The notes under the pieces were generated by a model. It made no database searches. It had not been told where the DNA came from and saw nothing but the letters and a program-made list of their open reading frames with translations. Positions 28,520 through 37,927 of a stretch of 64,000 nt of DNA are shown piece after piece. Made by a program: the position numbers and the translations under genes. The stretch comes from Cylindrospermum stagnale PCC 7417. GTDB taxonomy: Bacteria; Cyanobacteriota; Cyanobacteriia; Cyanobacteriales; Nostocaceae. The first letter of the stretch is position 1; each line of letters begins with the position of its first letter. The stretch lies in NCBI RefSeq assembly GCF_000317535.1, contig NC_019757.1, positions 5,979,501 through 6,043,500 on the forward strand, in the 5' to 3' direction.

Positions 28520-28565
28520 CTGGTAATTGGTAATGGGTAATTGGTAATTGGTAATGGGTAATTGG
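28520..28565. repeat. Heptamer tandem repeat (TTGGTAA / TGGGTAA)
   Basis: About six copies of a 7-bp unit just upstream of the secreted protein gene. It is one of several heptamer arrays in the window, a mark of Nostoc-type genomes. Confidence 0.8.
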
Positions 28566-28670
28566 TTTCGTCGTGAGCCTCTTGTCTGCCTACGCAAATA
28601 ATTATGGCTACACCTCCCGTGAGGGATACAGGAATCAAACCGGATTACTATATTGCCCATTACCCATTAC

Positions 28671-29069
28671 CTATTCTTTTAAAGGTTGCCAAAGTTCGCC
28701 ATATTTCGCTCGTAAAGCCTGCCAAGCTTCTACCTGTCCTAGTTCATATTCTCCTGGTTTACCCCATTGCAAAAATAGGCTTAAAGCAGGTTCTTGTTTT
28801 TCATCTAAAAACCGGATGGCATAAGTTGTAAAGTTACCTCTTTTTGCTTCGCCTGTTTCAAATTTCACCTGTGTTATTTTGTCCATATTTAAGTGAAATT
28901 CAAAGCCTTCGGTGTGCATATTGGCGTATTTACCTTTGGGTAACTCTGCATAAAATAGCTTTTCTATTTTGCCTCGCGCTTCTAAGACTGCGGCACTGCT
29001 AGTCACAATTAGGCGCAATGTTCCCAAGGTTTCACAAGCTTCTAAAAATTCTTTCAAAGTAGTACTCAT
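28671..29069 (-). CDS. HutX/ChuX-like heme-utilization protein
   Basis: 132 residues from the ATG at 29069; the upstream part of the frame is repeat sequence. The fold features are LRLIVTSSAAVLEARGKIEK, GKYANMHTEGFEFHLNMDKI, YAIRFLDEKQ and LSLFLQWGKPGEY. This agrees with cyanobacterial proteins called ChuX/HutX-like, which bind or handle heme in the cytoplasm. Heme binding here is inferred from family alone. Confidence 0.7.
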   Translation of the reverse strand: MSTTLKEFLEACETLGTLRLIVTSSAAVLEARGKIEKLFYAELPKGKYANMHTEGFEFHLNMDKITQVKFETGEAKRGNFTTYAIRFLDEKQEPALSLFLQWGKPGEYELGQVEAWQALRAKYGELWQPLKE

Positions 29070-29103
29070 CCTTAGTTGTCCTGTGTCAATTGCTAGTTTT
29101 CCA

Positions 29104-29150
29104 CCAATTACCAATTACCAATTACCAATTACCAATTACCAATTACCAAT
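29104..29150. repeat. Heptamer tandem repeat (CCAATTA)
   Basis: Nearly seven copies of CCAATTA (TAATTGG on the other strand), placed between phoH and the HutX-like gene. Confidence 0.9.
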
Positions 29151-29153
29151 TTA

Positions 29154-30107
29154 CTATTTTTCGTACTGTTCGTAAGCAGCGACAATGCGCTGAACTAGAG
29201 GATGACGGACGACATCTTTTTGAGTAAATTCGCAAAAGGCAATGCCTTCAACGTGTTTGAGAATTTGTAACGCCACTATTAAGCCTGATTGTTGGTGAAT
29301 TGGCAAATCGGTTTGTGTGATGTCACCAGTGATTACCATGCGGGAACCAAAACCCAAACGAGTCAAAACCATTTTCATTTGAGCGGGTGTGGTATTTTGA
29401 GCTTCATCAACAATGATAAAGGCGTTGTTCAGGGTACGTCCCCGCATATAGGCGAGTGGTGCAACTTCAATGACGCCACGTTCGATTAAATTGGGAATCT
29501 TTTCTGGATCGATAAATTCATTGATGGCGTCATAAAGTGGACGGAGATAGGGATCAACTTTCTGCTGTAAGTCTCCGGGCAAAAATCCGAGTTTTTCACC
29601 GGCTTCGACGGCAGGACGGGTTAGAATCAGCTTTTCAAACTTATTGGTGAGGATTGCTTGAACGGCGACGACAACGGCGAGATAAGTCTTGCCAGTACCA
29701 GCGGGGCCAATGCCAAAGGTGAGATCGCGTTTGCGGATGGCATCGATGTATTTTTTCTGAACGAAGGTTTTGGCGCGAATTTCTTCGCCTCGCCGTGTTT
29801 TGGCGAGGATATCTCGCTGTAAATCTTGCAGTTCACCTTGGCGATCGCTATCTAGAGCCTGACGGGCTGTTAAAATATCAGCATTGGTAAGGTTATTGCC
29901 TTTGCTCCAGATGTTTTCGAGCGATCGCACTAATCGCGCTGCCAAGTCAATTTGCTGTTCGCTGCCAGAAATCAGTAATTCTTGTCCGCGCAGCACTAAG
30001 CCGGCTCCTGTTTGCCGAGATAGGATTTTGAGATTTTCTTCCCCATATCCCGCTAGAGCGATCGCACTGGGAATATCAGGCAGCTGAATTGTGTAGGCAC
30101 CTGCCAT
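29154..30107 (-). CDS. PhoH family ATPase
   Basis: 317 residues. An N-terminal KH-like or regulatory section (IALAGYGEENLKILSRQTGA) precedes the PhoH ATPase: Walker A GIGPAGTGKTYLA (about 145), Walker B-type VDEAQNTTP, and TGDITQTDLP. PhoH-like ATPases are linked to RNA handling and phosphate stress. The stop lies 4 bases from the heptamer repeat. Confidence 0.92.
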   Translation of the reverse strand: MAGAYTIQLPDIPSAIALAGYGEENLKILSRQTGAGLVLRGQELLISGSEQQIDLAARLVRSLENIWSKGNNLTNADILTARQALDSDRQGELQDLQRDILAKTRRGEEIRAKTFVQKKYIDAIRKRDLTFGIGPAGTGKTYLAVVVAVQAILTNKFEKLILTRPAVEAGEKLGFLPGDLQQKVDPYLRPLYDAINEFIDPEKIPNLIERGVIEVAPLAYMRGRTLNNAFIIVDEAQNTTPAQMKMVLTRLGFGSRMVITGDITQTDLPIHQQSGLIVALQILKHVEGIAFCEFTQKDVVRHPLVQRIVAAYEQYEK

Positions 30108-30672
30108 ATTATTTCTTAATTCCTGTGGAGCAATTTTTGACTCTGGTGATATTTTCCCAGCAACTGCGAAAAGGCAATTTTTTAGAGAAAATTTCTTGTA
30201 CTAATTTATACTATTCTAAACTGGAATATTCTGGGGAAACTAACTCGCATAAATAAAACTTTGCTTTAATTCTGGCGGTCTTTTATTTAGTAAGTAAATA
30301 TACTTTGATTCAAAAAGGAGTAGGCAAAATTTCCCTAATTTTTTTATTTTTAATTTGCTAATATTTCTGGGGGGAGCGTAGAGACGCTAATAATTGCGCC
30401 TCTACTGTGGATAGGTTTCAAACCTGAAATGGAACAATAAATAATAGTTGGCGAGAAAAACTTTTTATTTCTTATCCCCACTCTTCATTAAACTTAACAA
30501 GTCTCGCGTGGGTGTTTAGAGGCTTGCAAGTTGGGCAGCAATAAAAATAAACCCTCAATATTTAGGCAGGTTTCTGTATTTCACTACTGAGATTGGTGCT
30601 TTTTTACAGATTCCACCATTCACCCCATCGCCGCCACTGACGTAGACGGCATAGGGATTCTGGCAGCAGTTG
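30108..30672. other. Intergenic region between khpA and phoH
   Basis: About 565 bases. No gene is evident. It contains a short imperfect hairpin around 30375-30410 (GTAGAGACGC / GCGCCTCTAC), part of a dispersed repeat, and should hold the phoH promoter. Confidence 0.35.
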
Positions 30673-31122
30673 TTAAACCTGGCGGGCGCGGGGTTTAGCA
30701 ATAGGTCTGGGTGGTGCGGTTCCGTTTCCACTTCTTTCTCTCGATTTTGGTGGCGGTATTCGCTCTTCCTGCTCTTCATCATAAAACATCCCTTCCCGAC
30801 CTTGGGAAGTGCTGCCGTAGATGTCCAGGTATACTGTTTGTCCAGCAACTTCAGCTGCTGCGGCAATTACGGTGCGAATCGCCTGAATATTGCGTCCCCC
30901 CCGACCAAACACTTTTCCTTTGTCTGCGCTGTCAAAGGCGATGCGAATCCAAGCCCGTTTGAGGGTTTGAGAAATTTCACAATCGACGCTTAAAGAATCC
31001 GGGGATTCTAAAAACGGCTCCATCAGGAACTTTACTAGCCCAACGTAGTTTGGGCTAGCTGCTAGAGATTTTGTTTCGACGTTATGATGCGGCTGTTGTT
31101 GCACTGACCTGTTCAAAAACAT
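30673..31122 (-). CDS. khpA: KhpA-like KH-domain RNA-binding protein
   Basis: 149 residues from the ATG at 31122, overlapping rpsP by 41 bases; a start further in cannot be excluded. The KH core is visible: [43 protein letters not shown] (GxxG loop), [12 protein letters not shown] basic, Pro-rich tail follows ([20 protein letters not shown]). KhpA binds RNA and, in other bacteria, pairs with KhpB. The rpsP-khpA order is a common arrangement. Confidence 0.9.
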   Translation of the reverse strand: MFLNRSVQQQPHHNVETKSLAASPNYVGLVKFLMEPFLESPDSLSVDCEISQTLKRAWIRIAFDSADKGKVFGRGGRNIQAIRTVIAAAAEVAGQTVYLDIYGSTSQGREGMFYDEEQEERIPPPKSRERSGNGTAPPRPIAKPRARQV

Positions 31123-31345
31123 TGGCTTTTACTAGGATGCGACGGACGGTGTCAGTGGGTTGAGCGCCTTGTTGTAGTCGCTTGACGATGCCGGGGACAT
31201 CCAATCGCACTTCATCGGTTCTGGGGTTGTAGTATCCCAATTCTTCTAGGGGGCGACCATCTCGGCGAGCGAGGTTGTTAATAGCGATAATGCGGTAACT
31301 TGCTTCCCGCTTTTTACCGAATCGCTTCAGGCGCAGTTTGATCAT
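31082..31345 (-). CDS. rpsP: Ribosomal protein bS16
   Basis: 87 residues, the usual size. [19 protein letters not shown], then [15 protein letters not shown] and [18 protein letters not shown] are diagnostic. It is part of the 30S subunit. The gene sits between ffh and khpA on the same strand, a conserved grouping. Confidence 0.98.
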   Translation of the reverse strand: MIKLRLKRFGKKREASYRIIAINNLARRDGRPLEELGYYNPRTDEVRLDVPGIVKRLQQGAQPTDTVRRILVKANVFEQVSATTAAS

Positions 31346-31525
31346 GTTGAGAAATCGTTCTCCTGTTGGTAGGTCTTAGTTTTTGACTTGATGAGGAAGT
31401 GAGCGGGCTGGGGTTGGCTCTGTTCATCACTTCCGGTGCTGGAATGCTAATTTTAGCACTTGCCTAGGGTTAACTGCTATTAGTCCTTGGTGATTTTTCC
31501 TTCTTAAAAGAACAATGACTAATGA

Positions 31526-32980
31526 CTAAAGATTCCCGAAGCCTTTTTTCTTTTTCTCTTTCTTTTTCTTTTTCGTGGCGGCGCCGGTGTTGTAACCGCG
31601 CCATCCGGGGGCTGGGGGACGATTACCGCCGGCGAAGGCGTTATCCATGCCACCGCCGAACATTCCTGGCATACCGGGAAAGTTACCCTTACCCATTTGC
31701 TGCATGAGCGATCGCATTTTTTGGAAATCTGCCACCAGTTTACTCACATCCGACTCTCTATAACCAGCGCCATTCGCAATCCGCCGCCGCCGACTAGGAG
31801 AACTGGAGAGCAAATCAGGATCACGCCTTTCCTGCTTCGTCATGGAATTAATCATCGCTTCGCAGCGTTTTAGCTGGGTTTCTCCCTGTTTGAGTTGGTC
31901 ATCAGAAAGTTTACCCATCCCCGGAATCATTTTCATGATCCCACCGAGGGAACCCATATTTTTCAACAGCCGCATTTGCTTGAGAAAGTCAGTAAAGTCA
32001 AACTTCGCTGACAGGATTTTCTCCTGCATTTGTTCAGCATCTGCTAAATCAATTTCTTCCTGGGCTTTTTCTACCAGGGTGAGGACATCCCCCATACCGA
32101 GAATTCGCGACGCCATCCGGTCGGGATAAAACGGTTGCAGTGCTTCGACTTTTTCACCCACACCCACAAACTTAATTGGTGCGCCGGAAATCTGGCGGAC
32201 TGACAGCGCCGCACCACCACGACTATCACCATCTAGCTTGGTGAGAATCGCCCCAGTAATGCCAATTTGATCATGGAAGGTGCGGGTGAGATTTGCCGCC
32301 TCTTGACCAGTCATCGAGTCCACCACTAACAGGGTTTCATCGGGTTGGACTGTGGCTTTGATCCGGGCTAATTCCGCCATCATGTCTTCGTCAATTTGCA
32401 GACGTCCGGCGGTATCAATAATTACGGTATTTACACCTTCTGCCCTGGCACGCTCAACACCTTGGCGGGCAATTTCAACTGGGTCAGCATCGCTACCCAA
32501 TTCAAATACTGGTACGTCAATTTGCTTACCGAGTGTGATTAGCTGATCGATAGCTGCGGGGCGATATACGTCTGTTGCCACTAATAAGCAGCTACGATTT
32601 AATTTGCGTAAATGTAAAGCTAATTTAGCGCTGGCTGTGGTTTTACCAGTACCTTGTAATCCAGCCATTAGCACAACGGTGGTTTGTCCCTCTGTTTCTG
32701 CCAGGGGAACATTTTCTTCACCCATCACCTGCACCAGTTCATCGTAAACGATTTTGATGAATTGCTGGTCAGGTCGCACACCAGAGATGACCTCGGCTCC
32801 TTGTGCTTTCGCTTCGACTTGGGTAATAAAATCTTTGACTACCTGGAGATTGACATCTGCTTCCAACAAGGCGCGGCGCACTTCCCGCAAAGCGTCTTGG
32901 ATGTTGGATTGAGAGATTTTGTCCTGTCCCCGCAGTTTTTTCCAGGCGGCTTCTAAACGGTCAGATAGTGCATCAAACAT
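31526..32980 (-). CDS. ffh: Signal recognition particle protein Ffh (SRP54)
   Basis: 484 residues. An N-terminal helical bundle; GTPase motifs GLQGTGKTTASAKLA, DTAGRLQIDEDMM, TKLDGDSRGGAALS; then a Met-rich M domain (MIPGMGKLSD, MRSLMQQMGKGNFPGMPGMFGG) that binds signal sequences and SRP RNA. The C-terminus is a lysine-rich tail (TKKKKKEKKKKGFGNL). It targets nascent membrane proteins together with FtsY. Confidence 0.98.
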   Translation of the reverse strand: MFDALSDRLEAAWKKLRGQDKISQSNIQDALREVRRALLEADVNLQVVKDFITQVEAKAQGAEVISGVRPDQQFIKIVYDELVQVMGEENVPLAETEGQTTVVLMAGLQGTGKTTASAKLALHLRKLNRSCLLVATDVYRPAAIDQLITLGKQIDVPVFELGSDADPVEIARQGVERARAEGVNTVIIDTAGRLQIDEDMMAELARIKATVQPDETLLVVDSMTGQEAANLTRTFHDQIGITGAILTKLDGDSRGGAALSVRQISGAPIKFVGVGEKVEALQPFYPDRMASRILGMGDVLTLVEKAQEEIDLADAEQMQEKILSAKFDFTDFLKQMRLLKNMGSLGGIMKMIPGMGKLSDDQLKQGETQLKRCEAMINSMTKQERRDPDLLSSSPSRRRRIANGAGYRESDVSKLVADFQKMRSLMQQMGKGNFPGMPGMFGGGMDNAFAGGNRPPAPGWRGYNTGAATKKKKKEKKKKGFGNL

Positions 32981-33029
32981 AATGTAATTACAGGTAGTTA
33001 GCCAATGAGTTCGGTTGCATCGCCGAGAT

Positions 33030-33070
33030 TAGCGATGGGCTTCGCCCCGCCGGAGGCGATCGCGATCGCT
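33030..33070. repeat. HIP1-containing palindromic repeat
   Basis: TTAGCGATGGGCTTCGCCCCGC followed by GCGATCGC sequences; a very similar stretch occurs at 37930-37967. It is a dispersed element upstream of ffh. Confidence 0.6.
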
Positions 33071-33146
33071 TATTTCCGCTAGAGTTCCAACGTGCTATTT
33101 ACCAGCTTAGTAGTTTTCACTGCGTCTGTAGCAACCGGAGAGCTAC

Positions 33147-33327
33147 ATACCCCTCTTTTGTCACTTTCCCTAAATGAAACGATGTAACCCTTGCCATACA
33201 AGAGTTTTAGTCTAAAGCCATGATGATATCTATCATATTAGAAAATAAAGACACAAACCCATCCCCAGTAAGGGTTTTAAAGCTTGCCTTTAGTCTTTGT
33301 TTTCGGAAAGTGACAGAAGAGGGGTAT
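33147..33327. mobile_element. MITE-like element of 181 bp
   Basis: Terminal inverted repeats of 23 bp (33147-33169 and 33305-33327) differ at one position; each begins ATACCCCTCT on its own outer side. There is no transposase gene inside. Size and TIRs fit a miniature inverted-repeat transposable element in the space between ffh and an accessory region. Confidence 0.7.
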
Positions 33328-33534
33328 TAATGAAAATTTCGTGGGTACTGTAGTTTCAGAAGTTGCTTGATATTCAGGGTCTGGTACTCACTGGATAATA
33401 TTATTTGGGGTAGAAGTGAAAGTAGAATCAAAAACTTTTGATATTTTGAGGGGTAATTGGGGTAATTATAGTTTCACTAAAATTAATCAATAACGGTTAA
33501 TTGCTGAAGTTTTTCATACTAATTCTTCCTTCAG

Positions 33535-33891
33535 ATGCACGAATTTTATAACGAACCACAGAGACACAGAGGAAGAAGAGTTTGGGAGAGTTTTTACATT
33601 AGTCCTAATCAGCTTGGTGTTGTCATAAATAATTCTGGTGTAGCTGAAACTTCGGGAGTAAGTAATGGTAAAGTAACAGTTAGGGATATACCTGTTATCA
33701 AGGAAATAACTGGTAGCTTGGTTAAACAAATGAGAACAGCTAAAAAAATGAGTCAAAGAGACTTTGCTAATGCTGTAGGTATGAGTTAAAGCTGGGTAAG
33801 GGATATTGACACTAAGGGTAAGGATGCACCTATTCCTGAAAATAATAATGCTATAATTAAAGAAGTTTTAAATTTTAGATTAAGCTGTTGA
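33535..33891 (+). pseudogene. XRE-type HTH gene broken by one stop codon
   Basis: The open frame from 33535 ends in TAA at 33787-33789, but the same frame goes on for 33 codons to TGA at 33889. The junction reads QRDFANAVGMS-stop-SWVRDIDTKG, which is an XRE helix-turn-helix with the Gln between Ser and Ser-Trp lost (CAA to TAA). The first part of the frame, before about 33600, is intergenic repeat, so the real start is later (uncertain). It probably belonged to the accessory unit before 33918. Confidence 0.7.
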
Positions 33892-33917
33892 GAATAATTT
33901 TATTGAGGTCAAAAAAT

Positions 33918-34235
33918 ATGACACAAACTCCATCAGAAAGAATTGTCAGACGTGGGAGAATATTTCCTGAAATTCAATGGACAGAAGAACAAAAAGCTCA
34001 AGATAGAGCTAGAAGACAGGCATTTTATGAGCGTTGCTGGGTAATTTTTGAGCGGTTAAAACCAGAAATACTAGATAAATACTATGGTTGGTACATTGCG
34101 ATTGAACCTGATAGCGGTGATTATTTTATTGATCAGGATCAAGAAGTAGCAAGTAAAATGGCAAGAGAAAAGTATCCTCATGTGATTCATCATATTTTTG
34201 GCATTAATGAAACAGGAGTTAGTGGCAGAATATGA
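33918..34235 (+). CDS. Small protein paired with a retropepsin-like protease
   Basis: 105 residues from the ATG at 33918, with GAGGTC upstream. The C-terminal half (YYGWYIAIEPDSGDYFIDQDQEV, AREKYPHVIHHIFGIN) resembles DUF5678, a short domain usually found beside aspartic-protease-like genes in cyanobacteria. It overlaps the following gene by four bases (ATGA), so the two are coupled. Function is unknown; toxin-antitoxin-like behaviour is possible but not shown. Confidence 0.7.
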   Translation: MTQTPSERIVRRGRIFPEIQWTEEQKAQDRARRQAFYERCWVIFERLKPEILDKYYGWYIAIEPDSGDYFIDQDQEVASKMAREKYPHVIHHIFGINETGVSGRI

Positions 34236-34606
34236 TTGAAGGAAGATTTGGAGATAAAGGTCAAATTTATTTTGAAATTGATTTAACTGGTGGAGATAAT
34301 TTCAGTTTTCCTGTAGAAACAATGTTAGATACAGGATTTACTGAATATTTAGCTATGAATAAACAAGATGTACAAAGCCTTGATTGGCCTTTTTTACGGC
34401 AGAATAAATTAAGAACTGCTCAAGGTGAAACTGAATTTGATGTTTATAGTGGTAGGGTAATAATAGATGGTCAAGAGTGGGAAGTTTCTGTATTTGCTGG
34501 AGATGAAATACAGGAAATTTTACTGGGTTCTCGATGGTTGAAGTTATTTATTTTAGTTGCTAATTATGGTGAAAATACAGTTAAATTAGAATTGATTGAA
34601 AAATAG
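34232..34606 (+). CDS. Clan AA retropepsin-like aspartic protease
   Basis: 124 residues. The active-site motif is VETMLDTGFTEYL (DTG, about residues 33-35), with a later hydrophobic ILLGSRWLKLF typical of the flap/Ile-Leu-Gly part of retroviral-type proteases. The family acts as a homodimer with one Asp per chain. The start overlaps the upstream DUF5678-like gene. Cyanobacteria carry many such pairs; substrate and role are unknown. Confidence 0.8.
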   Translation: MIEGRFGDKGQIYFEIDLTGGDNFSFPVETMLDTGFTEYLAMNKQDVQSLDWPFLRQNKLRTAQGETEFDVYSGRVIIDGQEWEVSVFAGDEIQEILLGSRWLKLFILVANYGENTVKLELIEK

Positions 34607-34739
34607 GTAGTTATAAATTTTAATTCTAAAAATACGACGAGTGTGATTATTTTAAAAATTTAATAAATAAAAGATAGGTTTATTGATACAATAATTCCTA
34701 TTTTTTTTCATGTAATTTTTCTGGTGTTTAGAGGTAAGA

Positions 34740-35293
34740 TTAATTAATTAAGATTATCTTCCAACTCATAATCACTATCATCTCTAGGTTCAAGTTTCTC
34801 TACAGATATTTCAACAGTATTTTCAAAACAATCCCGGTCAGGTAATTCATAATAACCATCAGTGATATTTTAACAGATGGATTTCCGTATTCACAACAAT
34901 CTATCTGTTTTTAATGATCCATGTAATCATCTGTATTTTTCATCATAATTTTTAAAGCCTTATAAAATCTAGATTCCGGTTTTTCAGAGGGCATTAAAAA
35001 ATAACCTATCAAAAATGCCAGAAACATATTTTGAGTAACAATTCTGGTCAGTGCAAACGCAGGACTGGTGATAAGTGCGGGATTAACTGCTGTGAGATCG
35101 CTAAATCCCCCCACTTGCGATAAACATCCAGCTTATTGACAAGAATAAAACTCAAAACTATTGATATTAAGTTCAAACATAAGAACCACTCACCCTTATT
35201 GAGAATAAAAAAGGGTAATTTTCCACTACTCAATAACTCCCCCCCCTTGTGGTAATTGATTTTTGAGAAACCCTTACCCAATAAAGCTTTCAA
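34740..35293 (-). pseudogene. Debris of one or more decayed genes
   Basis: Several coding-like pieces on the minus strand lack proper starts or are split. One, 34740-34870, reads GYYELPDRDCFENTVEIS then EKLEPRDDSDYELEDN and ends in TAA. Others, at 34911-35114 and 35048-35293, hold LPFFILNKGEWFLCLNLISI and MFLAFLIGYFLMPSEKPESR in different frames. This looks like a mutated membrane-protein gene region rather than true genes. Confidence 0.35.
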
Positions 35294-35426
35294 ACCCTAA
35301 CCACTCAAATCACCTAAAACTTGTACATTATTAGGATGTGGCAAACCGTCTTTGTCTGCGTTAATCAGCTAAAGTGAAGGATAAGAATGGCTATCCTACA
35401 GCAATATTACACATCTGAATATCGCC

Positions 35427-36068
35427 ATGACTAGCAACACTTTGATTCAGCCCACAGAAATTATCCACCTATCAGGTATTAGTTGGCAAACCTATGAAAA
35501 TTTGCTAACTGAGCTTAGTGCTAGTCGCCGCCTCCGACTCACTTACAATCGAGGTACTCTAGAAATTATGGTTCCTTCACCTGAACACGAAATTAATAAA
35601 AAAGTCTTGGGTCGATTTGTCGAGACTCTAGCAGAAGAATTAGAAGTTAGCATTCAACCCCTTGGTTCTACTACTTTTAAACGTCCTGAATTAAGTGGTG
35701 CAGAGCCAGACGAATGTTTTTACCTTAGAAACATCAATATCATCAAGGGCAAAAAAAGAATTAATTTACAGCAAGATCCACCACCTGATTTAGTTGTGGA
35801 AATTGATATTACCAGCAGTTCTAAAAACCGCTTTGAAGTTTACGCTGATATGGGTGTGCCAGAGATTTGGCGATATGATGGTAATGATTTTAGTATTAAT
35901 ATTTTAGAAAATAACAAATATATATCTGTTGAGCAAAGTTTAGCTTTTCCTAATTTACAGATTCTAGAAATTGCTAATTTTTTAGCCCAAGTTGGAGAAA
36001 AAGATTATTTAGAGTTAGTTAGAGAATTTCGCAACTGGGTTAAAAGCCAAATTCAGCATAATCAATAG
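35427..36068 (+). CDS. Uma2-family putative endonuclease (DUF820)
   Basis: 213 residues with the Uma2 core: LSASRRLRLTYNRGTLEIMVPSPEHE (family opening), AEPDECFYLRN, PPDLVVEIDITSSSKNRF (PD and ExD of a PD-(D/E)XK fold) and GVPEIWRYDGNDF. It is longer at the front than the copy at 2817 and lacks the coiled-coil tail. Role is unproven, as for the family. Confidence 0.88.
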   Translation: MTSNTLIQPTEIIHLSGISWQTYENLLTELSASRRLRLTYNRGTLEIMVPSPEHEINKKVLGRFVETLAEELEVSIQPLGSTTFKRPELSGAEPDECFYLRNINIIKGKKRINLQQDPPPDLVVEIDITSSSKNRFEVYADMGVPEIWRYDGNDFSINILENNKYISVEQSLAFPNLQILEIANFLAQVGEKDYLELVREFRNWVKSQIQHNQ

Positions 36069-36142
36069 ATATACAGCGGTTCTCGGTCGAATGCAATACA
36101 ATCGAGGGCGGGGAAAACCCCTACAGGCTTGGTGATGAAAAA

Positions 36143-36280
36143 ATGTACCTCATAACAGCAGGGAACGCTGTATTAGAAGCATTATTCTGTAAGCTTAAAA
36201 GTTTAGAAGATACTCCTAAAGGACAATTAGGTGGAATTTGTAGTTTCCAAAGATTGATTGTGGGAATGTCTAATTTTTAG
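36143..36280 (+). other. Short open frame, possible gene relic
   Basis: A 45-codon frame (MYLITAGNAVLEALFCKLKS and on) from ATG to TAG. There is no clear ribosome-binding site. It lies in a degraded zone between the Uma2 gene and an hsdR remnant, and I do not recognise it. Confidence 0.25.
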
Positions 36281-36376
36281 TAGTACAGAATAACTACTAC
36301 ATTTTTTTTCAGGAATTTGCATAAAGAGTTGATTTAGCTCTGAAAATTACACACGAGGAAAGTTTCTTTGTGCGCC

Positions 36377-36532
36377 ATGCCTAAATTACCTGTGATAATT
36401 AAGCGATTACTGAAAAAATATGGCTATCTACCCGATAAACAGGATAAGACAACGGCAGCAGTGTTAAAACAGGCAGTGTTGTTATGCAAAGACTGGGTAG
36501 AAAAGCCAAGCAATCTGCCTACAAGAATGTAA
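36377..36532 (+). pseudogene. Remnant of the C-terminus of HsdR
   Basis: 51 codons reading VIIKRLLKKYGYLPDKQDK, then AAVLKQAVLLCKDW. This matches the last part of type I restriction enzyme HsdR subunits (typically ...KRILRKYGYPPDKQEKAT...LEQAE). The rest of the gene is missing. It shows that a restriction system once lay here. Confidence 0.65.
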
Positions 36533-36552
36533 TTAACAGAATAATCAATAAT

Positions 36553-37119
36553 ATGCTTCCATCAAAGTATGTCATGTTCACACTTTCTCTACTGACTACT
36601 GTTGTATTAGCAGCTAATTCACTTAATATGGCTGATGCTGCAACTAAGTTTAATGGTATTAAAATTGCGGGATTAAAACAAAACAATCAAAATTATATTG
36701 GGCTACGGTACAAAGATATACCTAGAGGTTTGAAATCTATTAGCGGTTGGATAGTGGGCGATATTAACGCTAGTAGAGTGTACGGCATAAGTCGTATTGT
36801 CAAAGGAAACCAGGAGATGCTGTGGTTTCAATTTATTTTTACCGATAGCCAAGGAAAAGCCAATTATCAAGTTATAGATGTACTGAATCTACCTAAATTA
36901 AGCAAATCGGAAACATTAATAGGTGGACCAGCTTTTGCATGTCTGCTCAGGGGAGTTCGCGATCTGGAAATAATCACAGTTATCGCTAGATCTCAATATC
37001 AAGATACTCAATATTTGAGACAGATTAAAAAGGCTTGGCGGGCTAATCGCAAATCCAACAAGTTTGAAGAAATTTCTACTCGTAATATTGCCTGTGAAAA
37101 TCCGGCGTGGGGGTTATAA
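36553..37119 (+). CDS. Secreted protein of unknown function
   Basis: 188 residues from the ATG at 36553; the frame also opens earlier at 36484 but that part overlaps the hsdR remnant. A signal peptide (YVMFTLSLLTTVVLAANS then ADAAT) is clear. The mature part has no motif I know; it is basic at the end with two Cys that could form a bond. It may be a periplasmic protein. Confidence 0.6.
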   Translation: MLPSKYVMFTLSLLTTVVLAANSLNMADAATKFNGIKIAGLKQNNQNYIGLRYKDIPRGLKSISGWIVGDINASRVYGISRIVKGNQEMLWFQFIFTDSQGKANYQVIDVLNLPKLSKSETLIGGPAFACLLRGVRDLEIITVIARSQYQDTQYLRQIKKAWRANRKSNKFEEISTRNIACENPAWGL

Positions 37120-37166
37120 ATTCATGAGTAATCTGCAAAAATTACTTTAGATGGAAGAATAAACAA

Positions 37167-37823
37167 ATGAAAATGCGATATTTATGGCGAGGTAATCTAT
37201 CGCTATTAATTTTAGGATTTAGTGTATTGACTCTGGGAACTAATCAATTATCAGTATTAGCCCAAAATCGACAACCCACAGATGTAGAAATAGGCAGATT
37301 ACGTCAACAATTTCAGCAATTTATCAGGTCAACAAAAAATAACAGTATAGGTGCTGGTTATATTCAGGATAGACGTACTCAATTAGAAAAAAATACAAGA
37401 GAATCCTTTGTACGGTCTTGGTCAAAAATTGAACCAGGATTAGCTCCTTTCATGGGTGTATGGTACGGATACGAAAATAGCAAACATATATATCCATCAA
37501 AAACCAAGGGTTGTGTTTGTGTTATTTCAACAGGTGAAGGTTATGGAGATTTTGATATCGGTGTTTTATCTAATGGAGTAATCACAACCAGTCGTGGAGG
37601 CGTATTATTCAAAGAAGGAAATTACTTAGGATCAGGATTGCTCAGAGATGGCAAATTTGTAGAGAATAATGGTGAAATTCCTTTCCATTCTCCTAGACCT
37701 CTTGAACCATTAACAAAATTGCTTAATGATATATTTGAATCACCAGATAAAAGTCAAGTTTCTCAACAATTTAAAGCTGCTGGTTGTATTTCTTCTCGTC
37801 CCTTGATAAACGGGGGTAAATGA
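37167..37823 (+). CDS. Secreted protein of unknown function
   Basis: 218 residues. The signal peptide (RGNLSLLILGFSVLTLGTNQ, ending SVLAQ) is convincing. The mature part contains FMGVWYGYENSKHIYPSKTKGCVCV and SNGVITTSRGGVLFKEGNY; the Cys cluster might be a disulfide. No family recognised. It follows another secreted protein by about 47 bases, so the two may be an operon. Confidence 0.6.
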   Translation: MKMRYLWRGNLSLLILGFSVLTLGTNQLSVLAQNRQPTDVEIGRLRQQFQQFIRSTKNNSIGAGYIQDRRTQLEKNTRESFVRSWSKIEPGLAPFMGVWYGYENSKHIYPSKTKGCVCVISTGEGYGDFDIGVLSNGVITTSRGGVLFKEGNYLGSGLLRDGKFVENNGEIPFHSPRPLEPLTKLLNDIFESPDKSQVSQQFKAAGCISSRPLINGGK

Positions 37824-37927
37824 GCAGTCGATACTGTTGACGAATGTAATCCAAAAAGGAATCTAAGGATTTATCTGATGATTCACCAGTGTGCAAGCAG
37901 ACATTTTTGCAACTGGTGAATTGAGGA

